From positions 321,273,196 to 321,337,195 of the forward strand of contig NC_056522.1 in the NCBI RefSeq assembly GCF_019175285.1: a stretch of 64,000 nt of DNA, written 5' to 3'. Below, in pieces: positions 11,441 through 22,375 of this stretch. The notes under the pieces were generated by a model. The model was not told the DNA's origin, ran no database searches, and saw nothing but the letters and a program-made list of their open reading frames with translations. This DNA is from Sceloporus undulatus (Eukaryota; Chordata; Lepidosauria; Squamata; Phrynosomatidae). How positions within the stretch are numbered: the stretch's first letter is position 1; each line of letters begins with the position of its first letter. Made by a program: the position numbers and the translations under genes.

Positions 11441-11652
11441 CCACCCACACCGCAAAATAATCCAGTTGCACCACTTTAACTGCCACAGTTCAGTGTTGTA
11501 GGATCTGGGAACTCTAGTTTGTTGTGGCACCAGAGCTCTCTGAAAAGAAGGCCAAATGTCCCAGAAAACTACAGTTCCTAGAATTCCATAGCTTAGCCAT
11601 GGTAGTTAAAGCAGTGTCAGACTGGATTACTTTTCTAGTGTGGACGCAGCCA
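11441..11652. mobile_element. palindromic MITE
   Basis: The arms 'cagttgcaccactttaactg' and 'catggtagttaaagcagtg' are inverted copies. The centre is 'ggcaccagagctctctga'. It ends in 'gtgtggacgcagcc'. Same family as 9664. Confidence 0.75.
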
Positions 11653-11934
11653 TAGATGCATTCCATGAATAAAAATCCAAGGTTTCAGCTTCATTGTCTT
11701 TTTGGTGCCAATTCAAGGCACTATTCAATAATTGATTGGGTGGCTATATTGTGTGGCCCCTGCTCTTATTTTGAGCTAATTGGCTTTTCTTTTAGTTTGG
11801 CATTGTATTTTATATTATTGTTGCTTGAATAATGTTTTAGCCAGCTGGGTTGAGGAAAGTAACATAATATGTAAGCACGGAGAAAAAGCAAAATAAAAAA
11901 TAAGTGATCAAAAAGTAAAGAAGAAGAAGACAGA

Positions 11935-12880
11935 ATAGTTGTGCAGGGTTCTGTTCTGGCCCAGTGCTATTCAACATCTTTATCAATGATTTGGATGACA
12001 GAATTGGAAGCATTCTTATCAAATAGCAGATGACACAACAATTAGGAGGAGTAGCTAACACTCCAGAGGACAGGATCAACATTCAAGATGACATGAATAA
12101 ACTAAAAGTTGGGCCACAGCTACAAAATGAACTTCAACAGGGAGAAATGCAAGGTACTGCACTTAGGGCGGAAAAATAAAATGCACAAGTATAGGATGGA
12201 GACACATGGCTGAATGAGACTACGTGTGAAAGGGATCTGGGGAGTCCAAGTAGACCACACAGCTGAACATGAGTCAACAGTGTGATGCGGCAGCTAAAAA
12301 GGCAATGCAATTTTAGGCTGCATCAAAGAGTATTGTATCTAGATCAAGGGAAGTAATAGTGCCACCTATTCTGCGTTTGGTCAGGCCCCACGTGGAATAT
12401 TGTGTCCAGTTCTGGGCACAACAATTCAAAAAGGATGTTGAAAAACTGGAACGTGTCCAAAGGAGGCAAGTAAAATGGCTAAAACAATGTCCTATGAGGA
12501 ACGAATTAAGGAGCTGGGGGTGTTTAGCCTGGAGAAGAAAGTTAAGAGGTGATATGATACCCCTGTTTAAATACTTAAGGGATGCCATACTGAGGAGGGA
12601 CGGACTGTTTTCACTTGCTCCAGAGACTAGGACCCGGAGCAATGGATGCAAGCTACAAGAAAAGAGATTCCACCTCAAATTAGGAAGAACTTCCTGACAG
12701 AAAGGGCTGTTCGACTGGTGGAACAAACTCCCTCGGAGTGTAGTGAGTCTCCTTCTTGGAGGTTCTTAAAACAGAGGTAGAGTCCATCTGTCGAAGATGA
12801 ATTTGATGGGATTCCTGCATGGCAGGGGGTTGGACTGGATGGCCCTTGCGGTCTCTTCCAATTCTATTATTCTATGGTTG
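11935..12880 (+). repeat. CR1 LINE 3' end (5'-truncated)
   Basis: The reverse-transcriptase C-terminus is readable in pieces: LFNIFINDLDD near 11967, VRPHVEYCVQFWA near 12380 and LERVQRRQVKWLKQ near 12450. It closes with the CR1 3' end 'ttggactggatggcccttg' and 'attctattattctatg'. About 950 bases with many frame breaks; inactive. The 112- and 137-codon open frames here are part of this LINE or its antisense. Confidence 0.88.
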
Positions 12881-12904
12881 TTTATCAGACGAGCTTTAAA
12901 AGGA

Positions 12905-13060
12905 ACTATCCCAGTGTGACTCCTCTAGCTGCCTCCTGTTGCATGCTGGGATGGCAGTTTTAAGGAGGGGTATTTAGAATTCCAGCAGAGAAGTTCAGCT
13001 CCTTAAACTGCAATCCGCATCAACAGGAGGCTGCGAGAGGAGTCACACGGAATAGTACCT
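12905..13060. mobile_element. fold-back MITE, 'ctgcctcctgttgcat' family
   Basis: The arms 'gtgtgactcctctagctg...' and '...gaggagtcacacggaat' are inverted repeats, with 'cctcctgttgcatgctggga' inside. The same family occurs at 20637-20785 and 32700-32895. Confidence 0.65.
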
Positions 13061-13279
13061 CTTAAGAGCAGTAGTGGAAAATCTATGATTCATGAAAACT
13101 AACAGCAAACTTGCTTGCTTAGAGTATGATGCTGCAGCCAGAAGGCTCAAGACAGAGGAAGGACGACCACCTGGAACAAAATGCTCTGCAAGACTCCTTC
13201 TACAGGTTAAACAAGACCACCGAGATTCCAAAACTACTGTACACCCATTATCTTAGCTTTTAGTTCAAAATACCTAGAG

Positions 13280-13627
13280 CACGGGTAGGCAACCTTTTGA
13301 GCCGGGGGGCCGGGTTGTTGTCCCTCAGACAACTGGGGGCCAAGCCAAAAAATAATAATTAAATATTTTTTAAAAAAATTAATTATATAATAACCAGGAC
13401 AAATTTAGGACAAAATTTTCAAATGGAACACTTTTTTAAAAAAAATGGAGGACATGTGAAAAAATTTGCTGATTTTTAAAAAATGTAATAAATGCATGTT
13501 TCTGAGGCTTCTATAGACAATTGCACCCCAAAGGCCCCGGCGGCAATCGGCGGCAGGACCAGGCTGGGGCCGGTCCCAGGCCTTGCCGGCCGCATCTGGC
13601 CCAAGGGTCGCAGGTTGCATACCCCTG
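13280..13627. mobile_element. hAT MITE with 8-bp target duplication
   Basis: The terminal inverted repeats are CACGGGTAGGCAAC and its mirror GTTGCATACCCCTG. Perfect 8-base duplications ACCTAGAG flank it at 13272-13279 and 13628-13635. The termini and 8-bp target are the hAT signature (Charlie-like ends). The inner part is A/T-rich with no transposase. Confidence 0.9.
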
Positions 13628-14524
13628 ACCTAGAGATCATTTGGAGAATTGCAGGGAAATCAGCATCCCATGTTTATATGTGGAGAACTACCATGAGGCC
13701 CTTGGGGGGGGAGGAGGCTGAAAACCCCAATCCCCAAAACATTTTCATTCCCCAAATCCCCCCAATTACTTTATGTGTGCACCCTACATTATTTTAGCCA
13801 GGAAAGAAAAAACTCAAAATTACACTATGGATTTATGAATAGACCAAGGGTGACTGGAACATCATTTCCAGTTCTTGGAAATGACAACACGTGCATCATG
13901 AGTAGGATTGGAGGGAGCCAAAAATGATACTCCCATGGGGCCCGTCCCTGCTATAAACAAATATATAATTACACCTACGCACAACCACTGCATACAGAGA
14001 ACTTGGAAGATCTTTTGGACTACAGCCCCAGAATGCCCCAGCCAGCATAGCCACAGCTTTGCACTGGCACCATGTTGGGTGGGAAGTTTCTAAAAATATG
14101 CCTTTTCCAACTCTGTGTATATGCATTGCAAAGAGTCAAAGTTGTTGTTTTTACATACAGAGCATGTACTCTTCTCTCCATCAGAACTTAGCAGAAATTT
14201 CTTTGGACTACACCTCCCAGAATCCCTAGAATTGGCCATACTGGCAGGGGTTCTGAAAAATTCAGAAGTTCAACATAAGTAAGGTTCCAGATTCTGTGCA
14301 TAGGCTTTGTAAAGTGAAGTTCAAGTGTTCAACATCTGTAGAAAAGGCCTATTGACTGTGTTGTGACTTATTAATGTAACCTGAAAGCAACACAGAAAGC
14401 AGTCCTTCCTTATGGTGGCACCAACCCTCTGGAATGGCTCCCCCCATTATTGATGGGCACCAAACAGTACTGTGTTTCCAATGGTTATGAGGAACAAGCA
14501 CCTTTTTTTCAAGAAGCCCCTCGC

Positions 14525-14752
14525 TTGTTATGTGTGCCTCGAGTCATTTCCAATTATGGCGACCCTAAGGGGGCCCTATCATAGGTTTTTCTTGCAAGTT
14601 TTTGCAGAAGGTGTTTGTCATCCCTGAGGCTGGAGAGAGTGTACGTCCCCAGGATCACCCAGTGCATTTTATATGGCTGAGCTGGTATTCAAACCCTGGT
14701 CTCCAGTCTCCTAGTCCAACACTCAAATCACTATGCCATGCTGGCCCAGTGT
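14525..14752 (-). repeat. tRNA-derived SINE with Bov-B-like tail
   Basis: An inverted copy: tail first ('gtgtgcctcgagtcatttcc', 'ttatggcgaccctaa') and head last ('ctagtccaacactcaaatca', 'gccatgctggccca'). Confidence 0.8.
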
Positions 14753-15356
14753 CTCACTACTGACACATATCAATAGTCATCTGTGTGTTTCATGCCACAT
14801 TTTATGGTTTCTGATTTCTGTACTCTGGATTGGTTTTAAGAACTTTTTAACACAGTGAATTACTTTGACGTTTCTTATAATAGTGTGGCATAAGTGTTCT
14901 AAATAAAATAACAAGGATACAAGCTGTGACAGACATTGCAGACTTTTTGTCTGGTGAAAACATGTTCATTGCAGCTACAGTTTCTTGTTGATTTGTCCAG
15001 TAATGAATCTGTACTGAATTTGTACAGTTCCCTGAGTCTCTTAGGAAAAGGCACAAAAGTGCTGGAAGAACTGTTTGCCCAGAAATTTTGCACATCCTTG
15101 AGTTTGACAGATATAAAGAAACTGCATGCTTTGAAATTTTTTCAACAGAGTGACAAATAGATGCGTATTCATACATTTGTCCTATTACAGGGGAAGTGGC
15201 TTTTGTTATGCTCCAAGGTCTCTGAAATCTGGCTCTTTTTCGTATTTCTTGGAAGTAGTCCCGGAAAGAACATTGCAACAACAACAACAACGATTATTAT
15301 TAACTCTGCCAGGCATCTAAACCACTTGATTTGTGGTTTTGTTGTTGTTGTCACTA

Positions 15357-15391
<35 letters not shown>
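15357..15391. repeat. (CTAT)n microsatellite
   Basis: About 8.5 uninterrupted CTAT units. It follows a small inverted repeat of (CAA)n and (TTG)n at 15278-15350. Confidence 0.9.
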
Positions 15392-17463
15392 ATGACAGGA
15401 TACAAATACAGCTTTAAAGAATTTGAAACTGAAACCAACTAAATAATTTAAATAGACTGAAACATATTGAATAATTTGACATTAGAAAAGATTAAAAGAT
15501 TAAATCAGTTTAAAACACATGTACATTTTGGAAGAACTCAATTAAGGCCTAATAGCTTTAATAAAAAGGTTTGTTTGAACTTGGTGGTGGAATGCAGCCA
15601 ATGTTGGCTGGGCCTCAAAGGGATGATCATTCCACAAGCAGGGTGTCAAAGCAGAGAAGTTCCTCTGCCACCTCTTCCCATAGTGAATAATGACTCAATT
15701 AAACTTTCTTTTAATTAGGTAAAGCTCTCTTTAAAGTTTACTTCAACATGAAGTGTATCACACAGAGACACAGAAGTCAAAGTTGGAAGAGCAGAATAAC
15801 TGAAAGCAAAAGATTTTACCTATCTATCAGAATTTTTTAGATTGATTTTTAAGGATCATTTTGCCATTTCATTTGCTCTGCCTTGCAGAGTGAAACTACC
15901 TGTTTTCATTCATCCGAATTACCTTAATACTCTTCATGAGCATGTTTCCTCAACTCCTCTCTCATCACTTAGTTAACACTTTCTGTGTTATCCCCATCAC
16001 CTCACTTTAATCATGATTTCCAGACAGTTTGGCAGTCTGGGCTGTCTAGCAGAGTTTTTTCTATATTTGCAATATTCTAGAGATGCAGAGAATGGACGAG
16101 ATGATATAGCCATTTCTCCTCCAAAAGCAGTACAACAGGTCTGCAGAAGCCCTAAATCCCTTTGCCAAAATTACTAAAGCTGATCTTCACACAAAATATG
16201 CAGAACAATGAACTAAACACTATTAAGTTCCTAACTCTTAACTTACCTGTCCCAGCATAAAAATGATGCTAGTATACAGCATGTAACACATGTAAATTTG
16301 TCATACAATACATCTTCTATTAATCAATGACTGAAGATTTCCCAACCCTTTCAAAGGTACAACACATATCATACAGTTTTGTATGGATGCTAGTTTGGAT
16401 ATTTGCCTGCCTCTTGAAAGCATCACTCACGACATATTCACTGTTGGTCTATTTTTCATTTTTCCTTTTTTAAAATTTGCCTGCTTTCTCTTTTATTAGT
16501 ATGATTTTTGCAAAAACAAAATACAAATTAAAAAAAACATTTCCTACCAGGGAACAAAAGTATATGTGTGCATATGTATATAAGCCTAATTTTTCATTTT
16601 TTAAAAAAATGTTAATGTATTGCTCTGCAGAAAAGTGCATAAGGATATAATTATACTCATGGCATGGAAACAAGCATTCAAAGATCATGCAAGGCCAATA
16701 CAATTAGCCAAGCACTAATTTCAATTCTGAAATCACAGCTGGAGAAGACAGTAACAGTTTAGCAATACAGTTGTGAAACAGGGCTGTGAAAAAGAATAGA
16801 CCATCTGTACATATCCAGACAAAACACTGTTATGGCTGATTTTGCAAAGACAGTAACACTATAATGTCTGTTACAAGCAGTGACAGACATGCTTGGCAGC
16901 TCAGTGGGACACTGATGCAAACAGCTATCATGGTACAGGAATGGAGGACCAAGTAATAGGCATGTTGGGACAGCTGTGGGGTCAGGATATTCTGGGCTGC
17001 CCCCGGATTATCCTGGCCCATGCAGAGATGGCCATAGAAGGGTAAGTGACAAAGGGAACAGAATTCAGTTTTGTTTTGTTTTAGTGAATCCATTTTCACT
17101 TCTTAAAGCACGATTGAAAACTTCAACCCTTTAGATGTTTCTGGACTGCAAATCTCAACCTCCCTCGCTATGTTGGCTATCACTGGAGCCGTAGTCCAAC
17201 AAAGGCCATAATTTTTCATCCCAGCTTTAAAGCTAGCTACCTTTGCTTTCACAGTTGGCTATGCTAACTATGGATCATGAGAGTTGTTGTCCAGCTGGCA
17301 ATGGAACATGCTGGACAATAAATAGCTAGAGCGCAGGTGGCATTAGTCATGGAGCAAATACAAATTAAGATTGATGAAGACTCTTGATTTTACCTATTAT
17401 GCAGCAATGGGGTTGGCAAAAAAAAGTTATACTGTGCTTCTGCTATTGCATCCTTGACATCTA

Positions 17464-17610
17464 TCCAAGAGTTCACACTGGTGAGGAAGATCCTGTTGTG
17501 AGGATGGTCAGAGAGAGAAGGAGCAGTCATCTGCTGTGATAAATGTGCTAAGCATTTCAAAGGAAAAGTTGCTTAAATTTACTCAGAACATGATACTCCA
17601 GTTATTATAG
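17464..17610 (+). pseudogene. possible C2H2 zinc-finger relic
   Basis: One frame reads YPRVHTGEEDP, close to the H-x-R-x-H-T-G-E-K-P linker of zinc-finger arrays. About 50 bases on, another frame reads CCDKCAKHFKGK, close to the C-x2-C-G-K-x-F start of a finger. The spacing is near one finger repeat and the frames differ, so this would be a decayed fragment. It could be chance. Confidence 0.35.
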
Positions 17611-17639
17611 AGTCTGGGGAAAGCCTCCAAGTGGCTCAT

Positions 17640-18350
17640 TTGGTTAAGTCTGTTGGGATTAGTTTCAGCCGGATGATGTGAACAATACATTAATCAATTC
17701 ATCCCACATGTAAACTTGACCCCTTGGTTCATCCAGGCTGGTAAGATCTAGTACAGATGGACTGACTGGGCAGGCTGAAGGGGTGGTCACTGCCGTACTC
17801 AGTCAGTGGGTGGCACATGCCACTTTGAAATGTGCTATAGCATGCTTCCTCTTTAAGAAGGCACCCTTAGACCCATAGGTATATGAGAACTACCACCCCA
17901 TTGCTAATGTCTCCTTCTGGAGCAAAGTGCTTGACCATGTGGTAGCTGGACAACGTCAGACCCTCTTGGAGGATACAGATTATCCGGACCCTTTTCAGTC
18001 TGGTTTCAGTTTGATACAAAAATAGCCTTAGCTACTTCCACTGATGACCTATTCCAGGCAAAAGACAAGCTATCCTGTTAGGACCTCTTAGGCTGCATCT
18101 GCACTGACAGAAACGATCCAGGTTGACACCATCTTAACTCAATGCTATGGAATTCTGGTAATTGTAATTTGTTGTGGCACCAGAGCTCTCTGACAGAGAA
18201 GCTTGAATGTCTCACAAAGTTACGATTCCCAAAATTCCATAACACTGAGCCATGACAGTTAAAGTGGCATCAATCTGGTTTATTTCTGCAGTATGGATGC
18301 AGTCTCAGTGGCTTTTAATACTGTTGATCATGATGCCCTACTCACCAGTT
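17640..18350 (+). repeat. L2-type LINE reverse transcriptase fragment
   Basis: Readable motifs: NYHPIANVSFWSKVLDHVVAG-like text near 17890-17945, DPFQSGF near 17990, then D-L-S-V-A-F-N-T-V-D-H-D around 18306-18335. The last motif is the catalytic 'AFDTVDH' region of the L2/CR1 clade. A palindromic MITE (18088-18304) sits inside it. Decayed. Confidence 0.75.
18088..18304. mobile_element. palindromic MITE inside an L2 LINE
   Basis: Starts 'ggctgcatctgcactgacag' and ends 'gcagtatggatgcag', with mirror arms and the 'ggcaccagagctctctgac' centre. Removing it rejoins the L2 sequence around the AFDTVDH motif, so it inserted later than the LINE. Confidence 0.75.
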
Positions 18351-18957
18351 CAGCAGGATGGAAGCACTCTTATGTACTAAGCCAGTTCCAGAATAGTATT
18401 TAGAGACAGACTGCCCTTAGACTGATGAATGAACTCTACCTTTCCCACCACCTTTATTTTTATAATAACAAATAATACAAAAGGAAAAACAGTTTTTACT
18501 TTTGAAAAGTTGTCTCATAAAACATATTCTAATAGTCTAAAAATTGCTTCTTGCAAATGCATTTAACATAGTTTCAGTTTGCTTCATAGTTTACATTGGT
18601 ACTTCCTTTCATTAATCTGATCTATAAAAGCATTTTATGTTGTTTTCCCTGACTGCAGATTTAAATAATCATGGATTTCTTTGAAGGCTCTCTAGTTTGT
18701 TACTTGCAATCTTCATTGTATTTGACCAGATAGACAGAGCTGTACCTTTTGTTGTCATTTCAGTCAGCAGATGCTGGGAAGTGCCTGGACTGGTGATGTT
18801 CAGGTCTAGGAAACGGAAAAGGTCCCTGCCCTGGATGGAGTCACACTCCCTTGGAAAAGCAGGTGCATAGCTTGTGGGAGCATCCTAGATCCATCTCTGT
18901 CACTGGAGGACCAAGGGGGCTGGTCCACCCGCTATGGCATTTCCTGGACATAGCTCC

Positions 18958-19150
18958 AAAACACACTGCAGAAATAACCCAGTTTGTGACCGCTTTAACT
19001 TCCCTGGCTCAGTGCTAGGGAATCTTGGGAATTGTAGTTTATTGTGGCACCAGAGCTCTCTGACAGTGAAGGCTAAATGTCACACAAAACTACAGCATTG
19101 AGACAGAGCAATTAAATCTCAAATTGGATTATTTCTACAGTGTGTTTTGG
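18958..19150. mobile_element. palindromic MITE, 'aaacacactgcag' subfamily
   Basis: The ends 'aaaacacactgcagaaata' and 'ctacagtgtgttttgg' are inverted copies, with the same 'ggcaccagagctctctgac' centre as 18088. A fragment of the same subfamily lies at 21424-21502. Confidence 0.7.
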
Positions 19151-19198
19151 ACCTCAGACAGCAGTCCAGCATCTGCTCATTGTGCTGTTACCCCAAGG

Positions 19199-19515
19199 CC
19201 CTTTCACACAGTGCAATTATAGCACCATGATTCCACTTTCACTGCCACCATTGCATCCTACAGAATCCTGGGATTTGAAGTTTAGGGAGGAAGCAGCCAG
19301 AGAGCTCTAGTGCCTCCCCAAATGAACATACATCTCTGCCCCAGGATTTTATTTATTTATTTATTTATGGGATTTATATCTCGCTTTTCTCCCCGAAATG
19401 GGACTCAAGGCAGTTTACAATTGTAATAAACAAAAATAAAGTAATACTAATATTAAAACATTACATTTAAAATGGCATAGGATGCAGCCATGATAGTTAA
19501 AAGTGGTGTCACAGA
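19199..19515. mobile_element. fold-back MITE split by an L2 tail
   Basis: The left part has 'ggccctttcacacagtgcaa' and 'gcatcctacagaatcctggg'. The right part resumes 'ataggatgcagccatgatag'. The interval 19350-19475 is an inverted L2 3' tail: (TTTA)n, then 'ttctccccgaaatgggactc'. Confidence 0.6.
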
Positions 19516-19585
19516 GCTCTAATTCTGCTCTAAACCCAGAAAGAATCAAGCATCAGTGTTGACAAGACAGGAAAACAATGAAACT

Positions 19586-19792
19586 CAGGCTGCATCCACA
19601 CTGCAGAAATAATCCAGTTTGATACCACTTTAACTGCTATGGCTCAAGGCTATGGAATCATGGGGGATTGCAGTTTGTTGTGGTGTGAGAGCTGGTGCTG
19701 CAACAAACTACAATTCCCAGGATCCCATAGCCTTGAGCCATAGCAGTTAATGTGGTGTCAAACTGGATTATTTCTGCAGTGTGGAAAGCATC
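19586..19792. mobile_element. palindromic MITE
   Basis: Near-complete fold-back: 'ggctgcatccacactgcag' to 'ctgcagtgtgg', with arms 'actttaactgctatggctca' and 'gagccatagcagttaatgtg'. Confidence 0.8.
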
Positions 19793-19889
19793 TAGCTGGG
19801 TTTAAATGCCAGCAAAGCAACACACAGAGTGCCTTGAGAGACATTTGGCAACTAGGTGCAGAAAGAAAAGCAAAGACTGGGTCAGTAGG

Positions 19890-20026
19890 CCATAGAGGAG
19901 TGTTGGACTATGACTCTGGAGTCCAGAGTTCGAATCCTGCCATGGAAACCCAATGGGGGTGACCTTGGGTAAGTCACACTCTCTCAGCCTCAGAGGGTGG
20001 CAATGGCAAACCCCCTATGAAGAAAC

Positions 20027-20066
<40 letters not shown>

Positions 20067-20195
20067 CAGCCCTTCTCCCCCCCACAAAGCAGTTTACAGA
20101 TGATAAAACAACTAATTATAAACATACAAAAATGAATATAAAAACAGAATTAAGCTAGAATAGTATTAAAACACTGGCCAAGAAATACCCCATGA
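19890..20195 (+). repeat. tRNA-derived SINE split by an inverted L2 tail
   Basis: The SINE runs from 'gtgttggactatgactctgg' to 'aacccccta' (about 20015) and resumes at 'gccaagaaataccccatgac' (about 20178). Between them lies a (ATT)n run at 20026-20064 and an inverted L2 3' tail ('caaagcagtttacagatgat'). Confidence 0.75.
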
Positions 20196-20202
20196 CAGAT
20201 TC

Positions 20203-20265
20203 ATCTGCACTGGGGAAGTAATGCGGTATTAACCCGCATTATTTCCCCAGTGCGGATGCAGCCAA
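20203..20265. repeat. short near-perfect palindrome
   Basis: 'catctgcactggggaagtaa' pairs with 'ttatttccccagtgcggatg', giving a stem of about 27 bases with a tiny loop. It is probably a deleted MITE core. It lies 100 bases downstream of GCHFR exon 1 (inside intron 1). Confidence 0.7.
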
Positions 20266-20363
20266 AAAGTAGAGCCAAGCACAGGCTGTTTCCTTCTTAG
20301 GCACCAGGGCCAATGGGCTGAAGCCCAGCAGCAGGAACCCTCCCTTCTTCCCCGGCTGCTCAC

Positions 20364-20399
20364 CATGCGGATCTGGGTGCTGATGAGGAGGTAAGGCAT
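20364..20399 (-). CDS. GCHFR: GCHFR exon 1 (start codon)
   Basis: Read on the - strand: ATG at 20399-20397, encoding MPYLLISTQIRM, identical to the GFRP N-terminus as I recall it, then a GTGAGC donor. The exon ends at a codon boundary and joins exon 2 (EVGPTM...). MPYLLISTQ forms the first beta strand of the GFRP fold. This start is the conserved one, and an upstream longer frame is only open by chance through the GC-rich 5' region. Confidence 0.93.
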
Positions 20400-20600
20400 G
20401 GTCCCTGAGCACTCTGCCAGCTCCAGCTCCACTCCAGCGCCTTGTTTTCTCCAGCCCAGTTCCGCCAGTGACGCCTCCTGCCAATCCCGAGCCACGCCCA
20501 CTCTAGAAGCAGCCAATCAGTGAAGAGGGATTCTGGGGGCGGGGCTGATAGAGGAATAATACTGGCCCCAGGGGGAGACATTTTGTGGTGGAGGGGAAGC
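20400..20600 (-). promoter_or_regulatory. GCHFR: GCHFR GC-rich promoter
   Basis: A GC-rich block directly upstream of the GCHFR start. It has a GC box (GGGGGCGGGGC, 20535-20545) and two CCAAT motifs in + orientation (20480-20486 and 20513-20517), and no TATA box. This is typical of a TATA-less CpG promoter. The transcription start is not fixed by sequence alone. Confidence 0.65.
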
Positions 20601-20636
20601 GAGGAGGGCTGCAGCTAGATTAACTCCTCTACACTC

Positions 20637-20785
20637 TTCAGCTGCTCTGGCTGCCTCCTGTTGCATTCTGGGATTTGGAGTTTAAAGAGGGGCATTTGGA
20701 GTTCTCAGCCAGAGAGCTCTTAAGCCCCTCTGAACTACAAGCCCCAGAATGCAGCAGGAGGCAGCCAGAGCAGTCAAAGTGGAAT
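20637..20785. mobile_element. fold-back MITE, 'ctgcctcctgttgcat' family
   Basis: The arms 'tgctctggctgcctcctgtt' and 'gcaggaggcagccagagcag' are near-perfect inverted copies. The centre is 'cagccagagagctcttaag'. It lies just outside the GCHFR promoter. Confidence 0.8.
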
Positions 20786-20799
20786 AGCAGCACTATGAG

Positions 20800-21040
20800 A
20801 GTGTGGTGCTTGGTCCTCCTTTTCCAGGAGGGTACCTGCATTTCAGCCTTCTGTCCAAGGAGGAATTTCCCCAAATGGCCTCCATTTTGAGTAGGGCTAA
20901 GAAGCATGGGTTTACGTTTCTAGATGAGTGCTTGTGGCTTTTATCTGGTCATGTCCTATCTTTCAGCTTTCTGTCCAGGAGGAATTCCATAATGTCCTCC
21001 ATTTTGAGCAGGACTAAGAAGCATGAATATATTGGCCGTT
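20800..21040. repeat. repeat with an internal tandem unit of about 118 bases
   Basis: Two direct copies of 'ccttctgtccaaggaggaat ... gtcctccattttgag ... ctaagaagcatg' occur near 20848-20912 and 20967-21028. A related single unit sits in the fold-back element at 33913-34112. Probably part of a DNA-transposon family with 'ggtgaccagatgtcc' ends. Confidence 0.5.
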
Positions 21041-21169
21041 CAAGAAAAATGGAGGAGGTAACCAATTGAGGGGGGCCAGCCTATGCACATGTATGTGTGT
21101 GCATGTGTATTTGGTCTAGAATGGCCTATATTTTCAGTGCCTTGTCCTCCTTTGAGATTAGGACATCTA

Positions 21170-21430
21170 GAATCATAGTGTTGGAAGAGACCCCAAGGGC
21201 CACACAGTCCAACCCCATTCTGCCATGCAGGAACTCTCAATCAAAGCATCCCCGAAACATGGCCATCCAGCCTCTGTTTAAAGACTTCCAAGGAAGGAGA
21301 CACTACCACTCTGCAAAGGGCAGTATGTTCCACTGCCAAACAGCCCTTACTGTCAGGAGGTTCCTCCTAATGTTTAGGTGGAATCCCTTTTCCTGGAGCT
21401 TGCATCCATTGCTCTGTGTTCTAGGTCCAA
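21170..21430 (-). repeat. CR1 LINE 3' end
   Basis: Inverted CR1 3' end: 'agaatcatagtgttggaaga', 'gggccacacagtccaacccc' and 'cagcctctgtttaaagactt'. A MITE remnant (21424-21502) follows directly. Confidence 0.88.
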
Positions 21431-22179
21431 AACACTCTGCAGAAACAATGGTGCAGAAATAGTGGTCTCAAACTGGATTATTTCTGCACTATGTTTTAGA
21501 CCAATGTTGACGTTTCTCAAAACTCAACAGCATGGAGTGAATGTGAGAGTTACCCTTGTTTGCTTCAGCATTTGAATATCCACAGTGACAGCTGAATGCA
21601 ATGTTGGTTGTCTTTTAGCTGGAGCATTCATTCCTCAAGGAAGCAGACTATTGTGTTGTCAGATGCTTTCAGATTTTACATTTAACACAAAAGTGTTGTC
21701 GGATGCTGTCAGATTTCTCAGTCATTGGCATTTTATGTGGATCTCTGAACAGCATCCCTCATGTTTAAAAACATCTTAGGCTGGGAAAATGAGACTTGCC
21801 CGAGATTTCCATGGATGAACAGGGATTTAAAGCTTGGTCTCTAATCTTCTGAATGTCTGGAACATGCTAAGTGCTCAACCAAGAGTTTATTTTCTGCTGC
21901 TCCAAATGGTATAGGCAAACTAATGGATTCAAATTCCAAAGAGAAAGGAAAAAGAGAGAGTTTTCATGTAAACTTTAGGACAAACATGCTGATAGTTAGG
22001 AAGAGTTGTTTTTTAGTGAAACTAACTACATCGGACGATGATGGGCTTTAGTCTGATGGGCATTTTTATGTAGCATTTGGATGGCCTTCTGATGCTTTAG
22101 CTTTGAATTTCCTGCGCCAGCAGCAAGGAATTGGTTACATGAGCTTTGATGGCCCTTCCAATACAGTACTATGCTTCTA

Positions 22180-22375
22180 TAGTTTTTCCATGGGCTTTTC
22201 AGGCTACGTGGCCATATTCCAGAAGAGTTTATTCCTGACGTTTCGCCAGCATCTCTGGCTGGCATCTACAGATTCTGGCAAAACGTCAGGAATAAATTCT
22301 TTCTAGAACATGGCCACATAGCCCCCCAAAAGTACAAAAAACGATGGATGCCGGCCTTGAAAGCCTTCAACTTCA
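22180..22375. mobile_element. fold-back repeat, 'cctgacgtttcgccagcat' family
   Basis: The arms 'gtttattcctgacgtttcgc' and 'gcaaaacgtcaggaataaat' pair over about 50 bases around 'tctggctggcatctacag'. The right flank 'gatggatgccggccttgaaa' belongs to the same widespread squamate repeat. Its class is uncertain. Confidence 0.6.

Larger units (their letters stand above)
10943..20363 (-). other. GCHFR: GCHFR intron 1
   Basis: A 9.4 kb intron. It is filled with MITEs (11441-11652, 12905-13060, 13280-13627, 18088-18304, 18958-19150, 19199-19515, 19586-19792), a CR1 3' end (11935-12880), an L2 reverse transcriptase piece (17640-18350), SINEs (14525-14752, 19890-20195) and a possible zinc-finger relic (17464-17610). 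Nothing nameable is seen in 15400-17450 or 18400-18950. Confidence 0.8.

Noticed and set aside
12313-12726. 137-codon open frame on the - strand and 112 codons on +
   Set aside because: Both lie in the CR1 3' end; the + frame is CR1 reverse transcriptase and the - frame is its antisense.
14847-15290. 147-codon open frame on the - strand
   Set aside because: No recognisable domain, no splice context, runs through ordinary intron sequence and a simple-repeat edge. Taken as chance.
20360-20581. Longer GCHFR N-terminus from upstream in-frame or other-frame ATGs
   Set aside because: The conserved GFRP start MPYLLISTQ at 20399 is exact; upstream frames only read through GC-rich promoter.
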